Shown: one piece after another, positions 17,347 to 26,138 of the stretch
Position numbering within the stretch: the first letter of the stretch is position 1
Layout of the letters: every line of letters begins with the position of its first letter
Made by a program: the position numbers and the translations under genes
Notes under the pieces: generated by a model
Databases searched by the model: none
What the model was told of the DNA's origin: nothing
The model's input: the letters and a program-made list of their open reading frames with translations, nothing else
NCBI GenBank assembly: GCA_964648505.1
Contig: CAZYMI010000006.1
Span: forward strand, 1 to 64,000
Reading direction: 5' to 3'
Source: CAZYMI01 sp964648505
GTDB lineage: Bacteria; Pseudomonadota; Alphaproteobacteria; Micavibrionales; Micavibrionaceae
Length of the DNA: 64,000 nt

Positions 17347-18615
17347 ATGTCGGCAGATGAAGCCCTTCAAGTAAAACTTGATTTTCTAGGAACATTGCAC
17401 CCCAAAGTAATCGATCTGGGGCTTGAACGTGTTTATCGACTACTCAATGCGTTAGATAATCCGCATCTTAAACTACCCCCTGTCATTCACGTCGCTGGCA
17501 CGAATGGAAAGGGGTCAAGCGTTGCAACACTTAAAGCAATCCTTCAAGCGCACGGAAAAACCTGTCATGTCATGACATCGCCGCACCTTGTTCGTTTCCA
17601 TGAACGTTTTATTATACAAGACGCAGAAATTTCAAGCGTCCATCTTTTAGATCTTCTTGAAGAAGTTGAGCATGCAAATAAAAGCGAACCAATTACTTTT
17701 TTTGAAATTATCACAGTTGTAGGTTTACTCGCTTTCTCACGCTCATACGCTGATTATACAATTCTTGAAACAGGTATGGGCGGCAGACTTGATGCAACAA
17801 ATGTTATTCCCAACCCTGCGCTAACACTTATCACGATGATTTCTTATGACCACCAATCCTACCTGGGACACACGCTTACCGATATCGCCAAAGAAAAAGC
17901 CGGGATCATGAAGCTCGATACGCCTTGTATTATTGGCAAACAAACACCAGAAGCCAAAGCTCAAAATATTCCTGAACTATTTGTGCAGTATGGTGATTCT
18001 CTTAACTCATCTCTTTACAGAGCTGAGCATGAGTGGAGTATTCAAAAACAATCAGACAAGCTTTTATTCACCTTTGCCGGCACAACAGAAAAATTTCCCT
18101 TGCCTGTTTTACTGGGTGATTACCAGCTTGATAATACTGGTAATGCGATTATGGCTGCTAAGCTTATTATTAATTCATCCCCTGACCTTATTGCAAAGGG
18201 GATCCAACAAACTTCATGGCCGGGCCGTCTGCAAAAAATGCAGGGATCTGATATTTATATTGATGGCGGGCACAATGATAGCGCCAGTGAGGCACTGGCA
18301 CAGCAGGCGCAGCAATGGTACAATCAAGACGGCTTAAAGCTTCATCTTGTGCTGGGCATGCTTTCCACAAAAGATCCTTCGTGCTTTATAAAGCCCCTTT
18401 TACCTTATCTGGAAAGTATAACATGCGTTTCCATCCCTGATGAACAATTGTCATTTGACGCTCAATCGCTACTGGATAAAATTTTGCCGCACGTAACGTG
18501 CCCGGTTCAAACTGCCTTACTTGATAAAGAAATGCTGTATCAATTGGCACATCAAAGGCGTGTTCTTGTAACCGGATCACTTTATCTGGCTGGCTGGATG
18601 CTAAAAAATTGGTAA
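17347..18615 (+). CDS. folC: Folylpolyglutamate synthase/dihydrofolate synthase
   Basis: A 422-residue Mur-ligase-fold enzyme that adds glutamate to folates and makes dihydrofolate from dihydropteroate. It shows the ATP loop HVAGTNGKGSSVA at about 49-61, TSPHLVRFHERF, FFEIITVVG, ETGMGGRLDATN, KEKAGIMK and, in the C-terminal domain, DGGHN. The accD-folC pair is common in alphaproteobacteria, often next to trpFBA, but no trp genes are present here. Codon use matches the neighbours. Confidence 0.95.
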   Translation: MSADEALQVKLDFLGTLHPKVIDLGLERVYRLLNALDNPHLKLPPVIHVAGTNGKGSSVATLKAILQAHGKTCHVMTSPHLVRFHERFIIQDAEISSVHLLDLLEEVEHANKSEPITFFEIITVVGLLAFSRSYADYTILETGMGGRLDATNVIPNPALTLITMISYDHQSYLGHTLTDIAKEKAGIMKLDTPCIIGKQTPEAKAQNIPELFVQYGDSLNSSLYRAEHEWSIQKQSDKLLFTFAGTTEKFPLPVLLGDYQLDNTGNAIMAAKLIINSSPDLIAKGIQQTSWPGRLQKMQGSDIYIDGGHNDSASEALAQQAQQWYNQDGLKLHLVLGMLSTKDPSCFIKPLLPYLESITCVSIPDEQLSFDAQSLLDKILPHVTCPVQTALLDKEMLYQLAHQRRVLVTGSLYLAGWMLKNW

Positions 18616-18624
18616 GATAGTTGA

Positions 18625-19326
18625 ATGAACAGAAACAAAATAACCCTTATTGATGATGACCGAAACATTGTGGCATCGGTTAAAATTCTTCTTGAGTCCG
18701 AAGGATATCAAGTTCAGTGCTTTTTTGATGGCGAAGAAGGCTTGGCCGGCGTTTTGGCAGACCCACCTCATCTTATATTGCTCGATATTAAAATGCCTCG
18801 ACTTGATGGAACAGAAGTTTTATCTCGCTTGCGTCAGTCTTTAAAAACACCTGTAATCTTTCTGACCTCAAAAGATGACGAGCTGGACGAAATCTTAGGT
18901 CTGCGCCTTGGAGCCGATGATTATATAACCAAGCCTTTTTCTCAAAGACTTTTGCTGGAACGCATTCGCGCTGTATTACGTCGCAACGCCCCGCGTGAAA
19001 TAACCGCAGAAGACCCTTACAAACACACGGAAATTACTCGTGGTTCCTTAAGTTTGGATGAGGATCGGCATAGTTGTAAATGGAAAGGACAGGATATACC
19101 GGTTACCGTAACTGAATTTCTTCTTTTACGCGCCCTTTCAGATCGACCTGGCGTTGTTTTATCACGCGACCAGTTGATCGACCGCGCATACGGTGAGACA
19201 CTCTATATTGATGACCGAACAATCGACTCACATATCAAAAGGCTTAGAAAAAAATTCCGTGGAACAGACCCGTCATTTGACTCCATCGAAACACTTTATG
19301 GCGTCGGCTACCGCTACAGTGAATAG
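18625..19326 (+). CDS. chvI: Response regulator, ChvI/OmpR type
   Basis: A 233-residue OmpR-class regulator. The receiver domain (1-120) has the acidic pair DDD near residue 10, the phospho-acceptor Asp54 in LLDIKMP, the conserved Thr in FLTSKDD and Lys103 in TKPF. The C-terminal winged helix (about 135-232) carries VTVTEFLLLRALSDRPG and DDRTIDSHIKRLRKKF. The sequence and the downstream kinase and rapZ point to ChvI, which in alphaproteobacteria controls envelope and acid-stress genes. It starts 9 bp after folC and overlaps the kinase gene. Confidence 0.92.
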   Translation: MNRNKITLIDDDRNIVASVKILLESEGYQVQCFFDGEEGLAGVLADPPHLILLDIKMPRLDGTEVLSRLRQSLKTPVIFLTSKDDELDEILGLRLGADDYITKPFSQRLLLERIRAVLRRNAPREITAEDPYKHTEITRGSLSLDEDRHSCKWKGQDIPVTVTEFLLLRALSDRPGVVLSRDQLIDRAYGETLYIDDRTIDSHIKRLRKKFRGTDPSFDSIETLYGVGYRYSE

Positions 19327-20869
19327 TTCTGGCAAAAACGCGCATGGGCTGAACAGTTTAACCTTGCGGCTGATGGGCGTTAATATTCTGGCCCTACTTG
19401 TCATTGGAATTGGTATTTTACAAACAGGCCAGTTTAGAACAGCTGTTATTACAACCGAACTCACATCGCTTGAAACGGAAATCAAACTCATTTCAACATC
19501 TTTGTCTGATCAAGCAGAGCGCGTTGAGCATCTTAAAGAACTCAACCCTTATTTAAGGAATTTATCAGAGGCTAATAATCGTTCAATTTTGCTTTATGAT
19601 ACAAGTTCCTTACCTATAGGATTTGCACGCGTCAATAATTCTGCGATCCACCCAAACACAAGTGAGCTTTCGTCGCTTGAAGATATTGTCAATAAAATCT
19701 CTCTTATTCTGCCCATTGAATATAAATTTCCAATTTATAAAGATAATACATCTGTTCCTCATCTCGCTCCTAACCGTATCCAAGCTTTAAAGGGGCAGAT
19801 CACGGTATCAGCCTGGCAAAGCCCTGATGGGCGTCTTATTTTTTCTGCTGGCGCGCCAATCAAAAGAAATGGACAAATTATCGGTTCAATCGTTTTAATT
19901 AAAGACGAAACACAAACAGAAGCGGCCATGCTGCAAACGCGAGTTGACATGGCACGTACATTACTCGCCATTTTTGTAATCACTGCAATCATGCTGATTT
20001 ATTTTGCTGCTGTTGTAGGAAGACCTTTAAATAAACTTGTCGATGCCGCAGAAAAAATAAGCCGTAGCCGGAACAGATCTGTTGAAATACCTGATCTATC
20101 ATACAGAAATGATGAAATAGGCACGCTTTCAAGTGCGTTCCGTGATATGACCAGCGCTTTATGGACCCGTATGGACAGTATCGAACATTTTGCAGCAGAC
20201 GTTTCACACGAATTAAAAAATCCCCTCACATCAATGCGCTCTGCTATTGAAACTCTGGAACGCGTTAAAACTGAAGATCAGAAAAAACAATTAATCAGCA
20301 TTCTCTCACACGATATTCGACGGATGGACAGGCTGATTACAGATATCTCTCGTGCATCGCGGATCGATGCTGAATTATCACGCGAGAACTTAGGAGCGAT
20401 TGACCTGGAGAAACTTTTTATCAACACACGCAATGCCCTACAAAGCCATATCCAGGATCGTGCGATCACACTTGACCTGATTCACAATGGAAAGGGCCCT
20501 TTTATTGCCCTTGGCGTAGAAGGGCGCCTTGCGCAAGTTTTTGAAAATATAATCATCAACGCACTTTCTTTCACCCTGCCGGCCTCTCAAATTCTGGTCA
20601 CTTTAACCCGTGAAGAACATTCAATTCTAATTAGTTTCAACGACCAAGGCCCAGGCATCCCCCCCGGCAAGGAAGAAAAAATATTTGAACGTTTTTACAG
20701 TGAACGTCCTTCGCAAGAGAAATTCGGCGAACATTCAGGACTTGGTCTTGCTATATGCAGGCAAGTCATATCAAGCTGTGGAGGAAAAATATGGGCTGAG
20801 AATATTACAGACGATTCAGGCAGAGTACTTGGCGCAAGTTTTATCATCTTACTTCGGGATGCTTCATGA
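19298..20869 (+). CDS. chvG: Sensor histidine kinase, ChvG type
   Basis: A membrane kinase of about 523 residues that pairs with the upstream regulator. Membrane segments lie at about residues 24-41 and 219-240, with a periplasmic sensor domain between. A HAMP domain follows, then the H-box FAADVSHELKNPLTSM (His304), the N-box region FENIIINALSF and the ATP-lid DQGPGIPPG...GLGLAICRQV. The start is uncertain: ATG at 19298 overlaps chvI by 29 bp, while a GTG at 19319 overlaps it by 8 bp; neither has a clear ribosome binding site. It overlaps rapZ by 4 bp. ChvG senses acidity or periplasmic stress through ExoR in rhizobia. Confidence 0.92.
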   Translation: MASATATVNSSGKNAHGLNSLTLRLMGVNILALLVIGIGILQTGQFRTAVITTELTSLETEIKLISTSLSDQAERVEHLKELNPYLRNLSEANNRSILLYDTSSLPIGFARVNNSAIHPNTSELSSLEDIVNKISLILPIEYKFPIYKDNTSVPHLAPNRIQALKGQITVSAWQSPDGRLIFSAGAPIKRNGQIIGSIVLIKDETQTEAAMLQTRVDMARTLLAIFVITAIMLIYFAAVVGRPLNKLVDAAEKISRSRNRSVEIPDLSYRNDEIGTLSSAFRDMTSALWTRMDSIEHFAADVSHELKNPLTSMRSAIETLERVKTEDQKKQLISILSHDIRRMDRLITDISRASRIDAELSRENLGAIDLEKLFINTRNALQSHIQDRAITLDLIHNGKGPFIALGVEGRLAQVFENIIINALSFTLPASQILVTLTREEHSILISFNDQGPGIPPGKEEKIFERFYSERPSQEKFGEHSGLGLAICRQVISSCGGKIWAENITDDSGRVLGASFIILLRDAS

Positions 20870-21747
20870 ATACACCATCGAGCGATTGCAAAAAGATTCC
20901 TCTTATCCTGTTGACAGGGCTATCAGGGGCCGGCTTATCATCTGCGCTAAAAAATCTTGAAGATCTGGGATTTGAAGCATTTGATAATTTTCCTTTAAGG
21001 TTGCTCGACCCTTTGCTCGGTACGGCTGGTCATGCCTTAAACAATCCGGTCGCCATTGGTGTTGATGCCCGCACCCGTGATTTTTCTCCGGCATCAATGA
21101 AGCTTGTGCTTGAATCTCTCAAAGCGCGCGATAATCTTGATGTTTCTCTTGTTTTTCTTACCGCCGATGAAGCTGTGCTTTTAAAACGCTTCACAGAAAC
21201 ACGCAGAAGACACCCCCTTGCAGATGACAGGCCTATCGCGGACGGAATAAAAGTTGAACAACGCTGGCTTTATGATTTGCGTGAGATGTCTGACCATGTG
21301 ATCGATACAACAGAATTATCTGTTCATGATTTAAAAAGAATTCTGCACGGGCATTTTTTAAAGCCTGACACAAAACTTCTGACAGTCTCAATTATTTCTT
21401 TTAGTTTTAAGCGTGGCATTCCACGAGAAGCTGATTTGGTCTTTGATGTTCGGTTCTTAAAAAATCCGCATTGGGATGAAAATCTGCGTTTAAAGAACGG
21501 CACAAATACAGATGTTCAAGAATATATCGCTACTGATACTTCTTTTGCCCCTTTTACGAACAGTCTTAAAGCGCTTTTACAACCCTTACTGCCACGCTAC
21601 CGCGAAGAAGGAAAAGCGTATTTAACGATTGCTTTTGGTTGTACCGGCGGAAAACACAGATCCGTTTTTGTTGCGCATGATATTGGATCATGGCTAAAAA
21701 ATCAGAACACACCAGTTACAATTATTCACAGAGATATGAAAGATTAA
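20866..21747 (+). CDS. rapZ: RNase adapter protein RapZ
   Basis: A 293-residue RapZ/YvcJ family protein. In E. coli RapZ guides RNase E to the GlmZ small RNA and so controls glucosamine-6-phosphate synthase. The N-terminal nucleotide-binding loop reads TGLSGAGLSS, in which the Walker A lysine is replaced by Leu. The DNFPLRLL motif, ARTRDF, RFTETRRRHPL and the C-terminal FGCTGGKHRSVFVA are all intact. In many alphaproteobacteria chvG is followed by hprK and phosphotransferase genes together with rapZ; here rapZ follows directly and hprK is absent. It overlaps chvG by 4 bp. Confidence 0.93.
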   Translation: MNTPSSDCKKIPLILLTGLSGAGLSSALKNLEDLGFEAFDNFPLRLLDPLLGTAGHALNNPVAIGVDARTRDFSPASMKLVLESLKARDNLDVSLVFLTADEAVLLKRFTETRRRHPLADDRPIADGIKVEQRWLYDLREMSDHVIDTTELSVHDLKRILHGHFLKPDTKLLTVSIISFSFKRGIPREADLVFDVRFLKNPHWDENLRLKNGTNTDVQEYIATDTSFAPFTNSLKALLQPLLPRYREEGKAYLTIAFGCTGGKHRSVFVAHDIGSWLKNQNTPVTIIHRDMKD

Positions 21748-21878
21748 GGCGTAACAGTCGGCTGTGCAGAATCAGGATAAGAGGTCGCCACAATCTCAGC
21801 CTCATTCAGCCCTGATTTCTGGGGATCAAGGGCTTTGGCAAATGCACCGCATACATTAATAAGATTCAGTTTAAGCAT
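21744..21878 (-). CDS. Possible 44-aa protein coupled to the upstream gene
   Basis: A short frame that starts at an ATG overlapping the stop codon of the 125-aa gene on the same strand by 8 bp. A GGAG word lies about 12 bases before the start. The peptide (MLKLNLINVCGAFAKALDPQ, then an acidic and Pro-rich tail) has no recognised motif. Its stop overlaps the rapZ stop on the other strand. The tight coupling is the main argument for it. Confidence 0.45.
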   Translation of the reverse strand: MLKLNLINVCGAFAKALDPQKSGLNEAEIVATSYPDSAQPTVTP

Positions 21879-22248
21879 CATCCATCACTCCATTTTCCAG
21901 ACACAAAATAGCATTTTCTTTCACCATGCCCGACAATTCACGAGCCATAAAAACGATCTTTGTTTGTGTCACATCGGGCAGTTTAGGAACCCGGTGAAAG
22001 AAGATCCTTTTATCAGAAAGATGCCCAAGCGGGATAACCTCTTCAGGCTTACCATTCATAAGGCTGGTCAAGTTTGTAACCTTCTTTTCGGTTAAAGCAG
22101 GGCCTTCTGCCTCGTCGAGAACCAGGTACTCGCCGACAGGCTTAAAATCTTGATTTTGCTCACTTTTTTGAATAATTTGATAACATCTGGCTAAATACGG
22201 GTGTGGTCGCCAGCTAAAAATACCTATATTGTCTGTGTGTGCCGTCAT
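21871..22248 (-). CDS. Uncharacterised 125-aa protein
   Basis: Not recognised. The protein looks real: it starts MTAHTDNIGIFSWRPHPYLA, is soluble and has alternating helix and strand character, including the stretch VTQTKIVFMARELSGMV near the C-terminus. There is no signal peptide. It lies between rapZ and ahcY, diverging from ahcY and converging on rapZ. A second short gene may be coupled to its end. No function can be inferred from neighbours. Confidence 0.6.
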   Translation of the reverse strand: MTAHTDNIGIFSWRPHPYLARCYQIIQKSEQNQDFKPVGEYLVLDEAEGPALTEKKVTNLTSLMNGKPEEVIPLGHLSDKRIFFHRVPKLPDVTQTKIVFMARELSGMVKENAILCLENGVMDDA

Positions 22249-22262
22249 TTTTATTCCTTAAA

Positions 22263-22280
22263 AAGTCTTGCAAAAGACTT
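22263..22280. promoter_or_regulatory. Perfect inverted repeat between divergent genes
   Basis: AAGTCTT-GCAA-AAGACTT forms a perfect 7-bp stem with a 4-base loop, in the 91 bp between the divergent 125-aa gene and ahcY. It may be an operator or a leader hairpin. On the minus strand it is followed by a short T-run. No SAH or SAM riboswitch pattern was recognised. Confidence 0.4.
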
Positions 22281-22339
22281 CTCCCAAGCATAAATGATCG
22301 CAGAGATTTATTAATATCGCGTGAAAAAGGATGACCCAC

Positions 22340-23662
22340 ATGACCTCTGCGCAACAAACCCACAAAAACCAGTCTTTTTCAGATTTTAAGGTCAAAGATA
22401 TCAGCCTTGCCGAATGGGGCCGCAAGGAAATTAAAATTGCCGAAACGGAAATGCCGGGCCTGATGGCGATACGCCGTGAATATGCTGGAAAATACCCGTT
22501 AAAAGGGGCGCGCATTGCCGGCTGTCTGCATATGACCATCCAGACAGCCGTTTTAATTGAAACACTAACTGATCTGGGCGCTGAAGTGCGCTGGTCATCG
22601 TGCAATATTTTTTCAACACAAGATCAAGCTGCCTCTGCTATTGCTGCAGCAAATATTCCTGTTTTTGCTTGGAAAGGCATGACGGAAGAAGAATATATCT
22701 GGTGTATAGATCAAACGATTTTTGGGCCCATGAACTGGACACCAAACATGATTCTCGATGATGGCGGTGACCTGACCATTCGCATGCACAAACAATATCC
22801 TGACCTTATGAAAGATGTGCGTGGTGTTTCAGAGGAAACAACAACTGGCGTTCATCGTTTGTATGAAATGGCAAAAAAGGGAGAGCTGAAAATTCCTGCC
22901 ATTAATGTTAACGATAGTGTCACGAAATCTAAATTTGATAATTTATATGGCTGCCGAGAATCACTTGTTGACGGTATTAAACGCGCAACTGATGTTATGA
23001 TTGCGGGTAAAATCGCTGTGGTATGTGGTTTTGGTGATGTCGGCAAAGGGTCGGCTGAATCGCTGCGTTCTCAAGGGGCGCGGGTTATGGTCACTGAAAT
23101 TGACCCAATCTGCGCGCTTCAGGCTGCCATGCAAGGCTATCAGGTTGTAACAATGGATGAAGCTGCCAAGCATGCTGACATTTTTGTAACAGCAACCGGT
23201 AATCTTGATGTGATTACAGTTGACCATATGCGCGCGATGAAGGACCGCGCTATCGTATGCAATATTGGGCACTTTGATAATGAAATCCAAGTCGAACCAT
23301 TACGTAACATGAAATGGCACAACGTAAAGCCACAGGTTGATGAGATTGAATTCCCAGATGGTAAGCGTATTATTCTTCTGGCCGAAGGGCGCCTTGTGAA
23401 TCTTGGTTGTGGAACAGGTCACCCCAGCTTTGTAATGAGCACATCATTTTCAAATCAAGTGCTTGCACAAATCGAATTGTGGTGTAACCCCGGAAAATAC
23501 GAAAACAAAGTTTATGTTTTGCCAAAACATCTGGATGAGAAGGTCGCTGCTTTGCATCTCGAAAAGCTGGGTGTCAAACTGACAACACTCACCAAAAAGC
23601 AGGCTGACTATTTAGGTATCGGTGATCAGGGCCCGTTTAAATCTGACCAGTACCGATACTAA
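22340..23662 (+). CDS. ahcY: Adenosylhomocysteinase (S-adenosylhomocysteine hydrolase)
   Basis: This 440-residue NAD-dependent enzyme splits S-adenosylhomocysteine into adenosine and homocysteine, removing the inhibitory product of methylation. Visible are KDISLAEWGRKEI, the substrate region HMTIQTAVLIETL, SVTKSKFDNLYG with the Lys that binds substrate, the NAD loop VVCGFGDVGKGSAES and the C-terminal KSDQYRY, which is diagnostic. I chose the ATG at 22340, since AAAAAGG lies 9 bases before it; an in-frame ATG at 22331 sits on that site. It converges on pheT with only 10 bp between. Confidence 0.97.
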   Translation: MTSAQQTHKNQSFSDFKVKDISLAEWGRKEIKIAETEMPGLMAIRREYAGKYPLKGARIAGCLHMTIQTAVLIETLTDLGAEVRWSSCNIFSTQDQAASAIAAANIPVFAWKGMTEEEYIWCIDQTIFGPMNWTPNMILDDGGDLTIRMHKQYPDLMKDVRGVSEETTTGVHRLYEMAKKGELKIPAINVNDSVTKSKFDNLYGCRESLVDGIKRATDVMIAGKIAVVCGFGDVGKGSAESLRSQGARVMVTEIDPICALQAAMQGYQVVTMDEAAKHADIFVTATGNLDVITVDHMRAMKDRAIVCNIGHFDNEIQVEPLRNMKWHNVKPQVDEIEFPDGKRIILLAEGRLVNLGCGTGHPSFVMSTSFSNQVLAQIELWCNPGKYENKVYVLPKHLDEKVAALHLEKLGVKLTTLTKKQADYLGIGDQGPFKSDQYRY

Positions 23663-23672
23663 AAATCAGATT

Positions 23673-26084
23673 CTAGGCTCTTAAAGACGCGCCTGTTTTA
23701 GCGACAACAGCATCTATGACCTGTTTTGAAAGCGCTTCAATTTCTGCGTCTGTTAATGTTTTTTCAATCGGCTGAACAGTCATTGTCAACGCGACTGATT
23801 TCTTTCCGATTTCAACGCCTTTGCCTTGATACACATCAAAAATTTGTGCGTCTAAAATAAGCGATTTATTTACAGCGCGCACAGTACGAACGATCTGATC
23901 GGCTTCAATATGCGCATCAACAATAAAGGCAAAGTCACGGTTTAGAGGCTGCAAGGCATTTAATTTCAATGCTGGCCTTGAAGACCCCGACTTTTTTCTG
24001 ACAACAGGTAAGCGGTCAAGATAGATTTCAAAAGCTATTATCGTTTCTGAGGATTCAAGTGCTTTTGTTATCGTAGGGTAAAGTTCACCAAAATACCCTA
24101 TAGCCACTTGCCCAAGTTTTAAGGTGCCTGATCGGCCGGGGTGATACCATTGCGGCCCTCCAGCTGAAATCTGAAGCGAAGAACTGCTCAGGCCGCACGC
24201 CTCAAGAACACAAAGCGCATCCGCCTTTGCGTCATAAGCATCAACCTGACGTGATGTATGCGCACCCGACCAATGCCGAGGGTTGTAATTGCCTGCACGA
24301 ATGCCTGCAGCAATTGTGCGCTGACCATCGGGCTTATTGTGCTCAAAAGCAGGCCCCACTTCAAATAAAGCTGTTGCCCCATAGCCCCGCGCCGCATTTC
24401 GAGAAGCCGCATGAACAAGATTAGGCAATGGCGTTGGACGCATCTGGTCCATTTCTGCATTTATCGGATTAGCAATTTTTAAAGACGGGTGTCCTCCGCC
24501 AAACATTTTGGCCCAATCTTCGGGAACAAATGACCATGTTATACATTCCTGCAATCCACGCGCTGCCAGCGATATTCGTGTACGGCGGCCACGATCGCCC
24601 CCTATTGTTTCAGCACGATCAGCAATAACTTGCTGGTGTGGCAACGAAACTGTCGGAATATGATCAAATCCATCAATACGCAAAAGTTCTTCGACAATAT
24701 CTGACGCGCCCTCCACATCACCGCGCCATGATGGTGGATGAATAAGCCAAGGAGAAGATTGATCATTCACCTGAAATGACAGGGCAGATAAAATCTGTTT
24801 TTGACGCATCTGATCCATTTTGCGCCCGCCGAGCGTCTCAACCCGATCAGGATGATAAAAAATTTCTTTTTGCCAGGCTGGGATACGGCCCGCTACAACA
24901 ATCTCACTCGCTTCACCCGCACAACATTCCAAAATCATCTGTGTTGCAATCTCAAGCCCTGGGATCGTGAATTCTGGATCAATCCCACGTTCAAAACGAT
25001 AGCGCGCGTCAGAATCAATTTGCAAAGCCCGGCCCGCACGCGCCACACGCAAGGGGTCAAAATAAGCAGATTCAACAAAAACATTCGTCGTTTCTTCACT
25101 GCACCCCGTGCTTTCACCACCAATAATACCACCCAGACCAAGAAGACCAGAAGCATCGCATATCGCAATCATCTGATCTGACACTGTATAATCCTTGCCG
25201 TTGAGCGCCTTAAAACTTTCACCATTTTTTGCAAATCTTACTTCAATATTACCTTGAAGCTTGTCTGCATCAAAAACATGAAGAGGACGATTAAAACCAA
25301 TCGTCATAAAGTTTGTAATATCAACGAGAGCTGAAATAGGCCGCAAGCCAATCGCTTTTAAACGATCTTGAAGCCATTGAGGCGACGGCCCATTTTTTAC
25401 ATTCTTGATAAGCCGGCCAGCAAAAATTGGGCAGGCCTTTGCATCATCCGATGAGAATTTCAGATTAACACCAATTGAAGATTTAAAAGATCCGCTTACT
25501 GAAGAAGAATTTAAAGGTTTCAAAACCCCAAGCCCTGCAGCTGCAAGATCACGCGCAACACCATAAACACCACATGCATCAGCACGATTAGGCGTAATAG
25601 CAATATCGATCACTGGATCATTAAGGCCATAAATATCAGCAAGTGGCGTCCCGAGGGGAATATTATCCGCTATCTCAATAATCCCATCAGGCAAGGTAAT
25701 TGGCAAAGCCATTTCTGCTTCTGAAACCATCATGCCATTTGATTCCTGCCCGCGAATATTTCCTTTCTTAAGAACAGACCCTGTTGCTGGTACAACAGAA
25801 CCTGCGGGTGCAAAAATACCCTTCATGCCAGCACGCGCGTTTGGCGCACCACAAACAACTTGCAATTTCTCAATCCCCGTATCCACGATGCAGACCTTCA
25901 AGCGGTCAGCATCGGGATGTTTTTCAGCTTTTTCAATATAGGCCACCTTAAAAGGGGCGTAAGTAGCTGCACGGTCTTGAATGCTTTCAACTTCAAGCCC
26001 AACTTTAACTAATCCCTCTGCAATTTGCTGAAGGTCTGCCTTTGTATCCAAATATTCTTTAAGCCAGCTTAATGTAAATTTCAT
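23673..26084 (-). CDS. pheT: Phenylalanyl-tRNA synthetase beta subunit
   Basis: The 803-residue beta subunit of the alpha2beta2 phenylalanyl-tRNA synthetase. The order of domains is normal: a tRNA-binding OB-fold (KHPDADRLKVCIVDTG near residue 55), B3/B4 editing domain, B5 domain, the catalytic-like core and a C-terminal anticodon-binding FDX-ACB domain (LQPLNRDFAFIVDAHIEAD). An AAAGGACCCC stretch precedes the ATG. Unusually, two genes separate it from pheS, although all four genes are on the same strand and may still form one transcript. Confidence 0.97.
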   Translation of the reverse strand: MKFTLSWLKEYLDTKADLQQIAEGLVKVGLEVESIQDRAATYAPFKVAYIEKAEKHPDADRLKVCIVDTGIEKLQVVCGAPNARAGMKGIFAPAGSVVPATGSVLKKGNIRGQESNGMMVSEAEMALPITLPDGIIEIADNIPLGTPLADIYGLNDPVIDIAITPNRADACGVYGVARDLAAAGLGVLKPLNSSSVSGSFKSSIGVNLKFSSDDAKACPIFAGRLIKNVKNGPSPQWLQDRLKAIGLRPISALVDITNFMTIGFNRPLHVFDADKLQGNIEVRFAKNGESFKALNGKDYTVSDQMIAICDASGLLGLGGIIGGESTGCSEETTNVFVESAYFDPLRVARAGRALQIDSDARYRFERGIDPEFTIPGLEIATQMILECCAGEASEIVVAGRIPAWQKEIFYHPDRVETLGGRKMDQMRQKQILSALSFQVNDQSSPWLIHPPSWRGDVEGASDIVEELLRIDGFDHIPTVSLPHQQVIADRAETIGGDRGRRTRISLAARGLQECITWSFVPEDWAKMFGGGHPSLKIANPINAEMDQMRPTPLPNLVHAASRNAARGYGATALFEVGPAFEHNKPDGQRTIAAGIRAGNYNPRHWSGAHTSRQVDAYDAKADALCVLEACGLSSSSLQISAGGPQWYHPGRSGTLKLGQVAIGYFGELYPTITKALESSETIIAFEIYLDRLPVVRKKSGSSRPALKLNALQPLNRDFAFIVDAHIEADQIVRTVRAVNKSLILDAQIFDVYQGKGVEIGKKSVALTMTVQPIEKTLTDAEIEALSKQVIDAVVAKTGASLRA

Positions 26085-26138
26085 AGGGGTCCTTTTATAA
26101 TTAAAGCCCCTTCAATTAAGCGGATTACAGCCTAAATA

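Noticed and set aside
22249..22339. SAH or SAM riboswitch before ahcY
   Set aside because: The leader is only about 90 bp and lacks conserved cores I could recognise; only a simple inverted repeat is seen.
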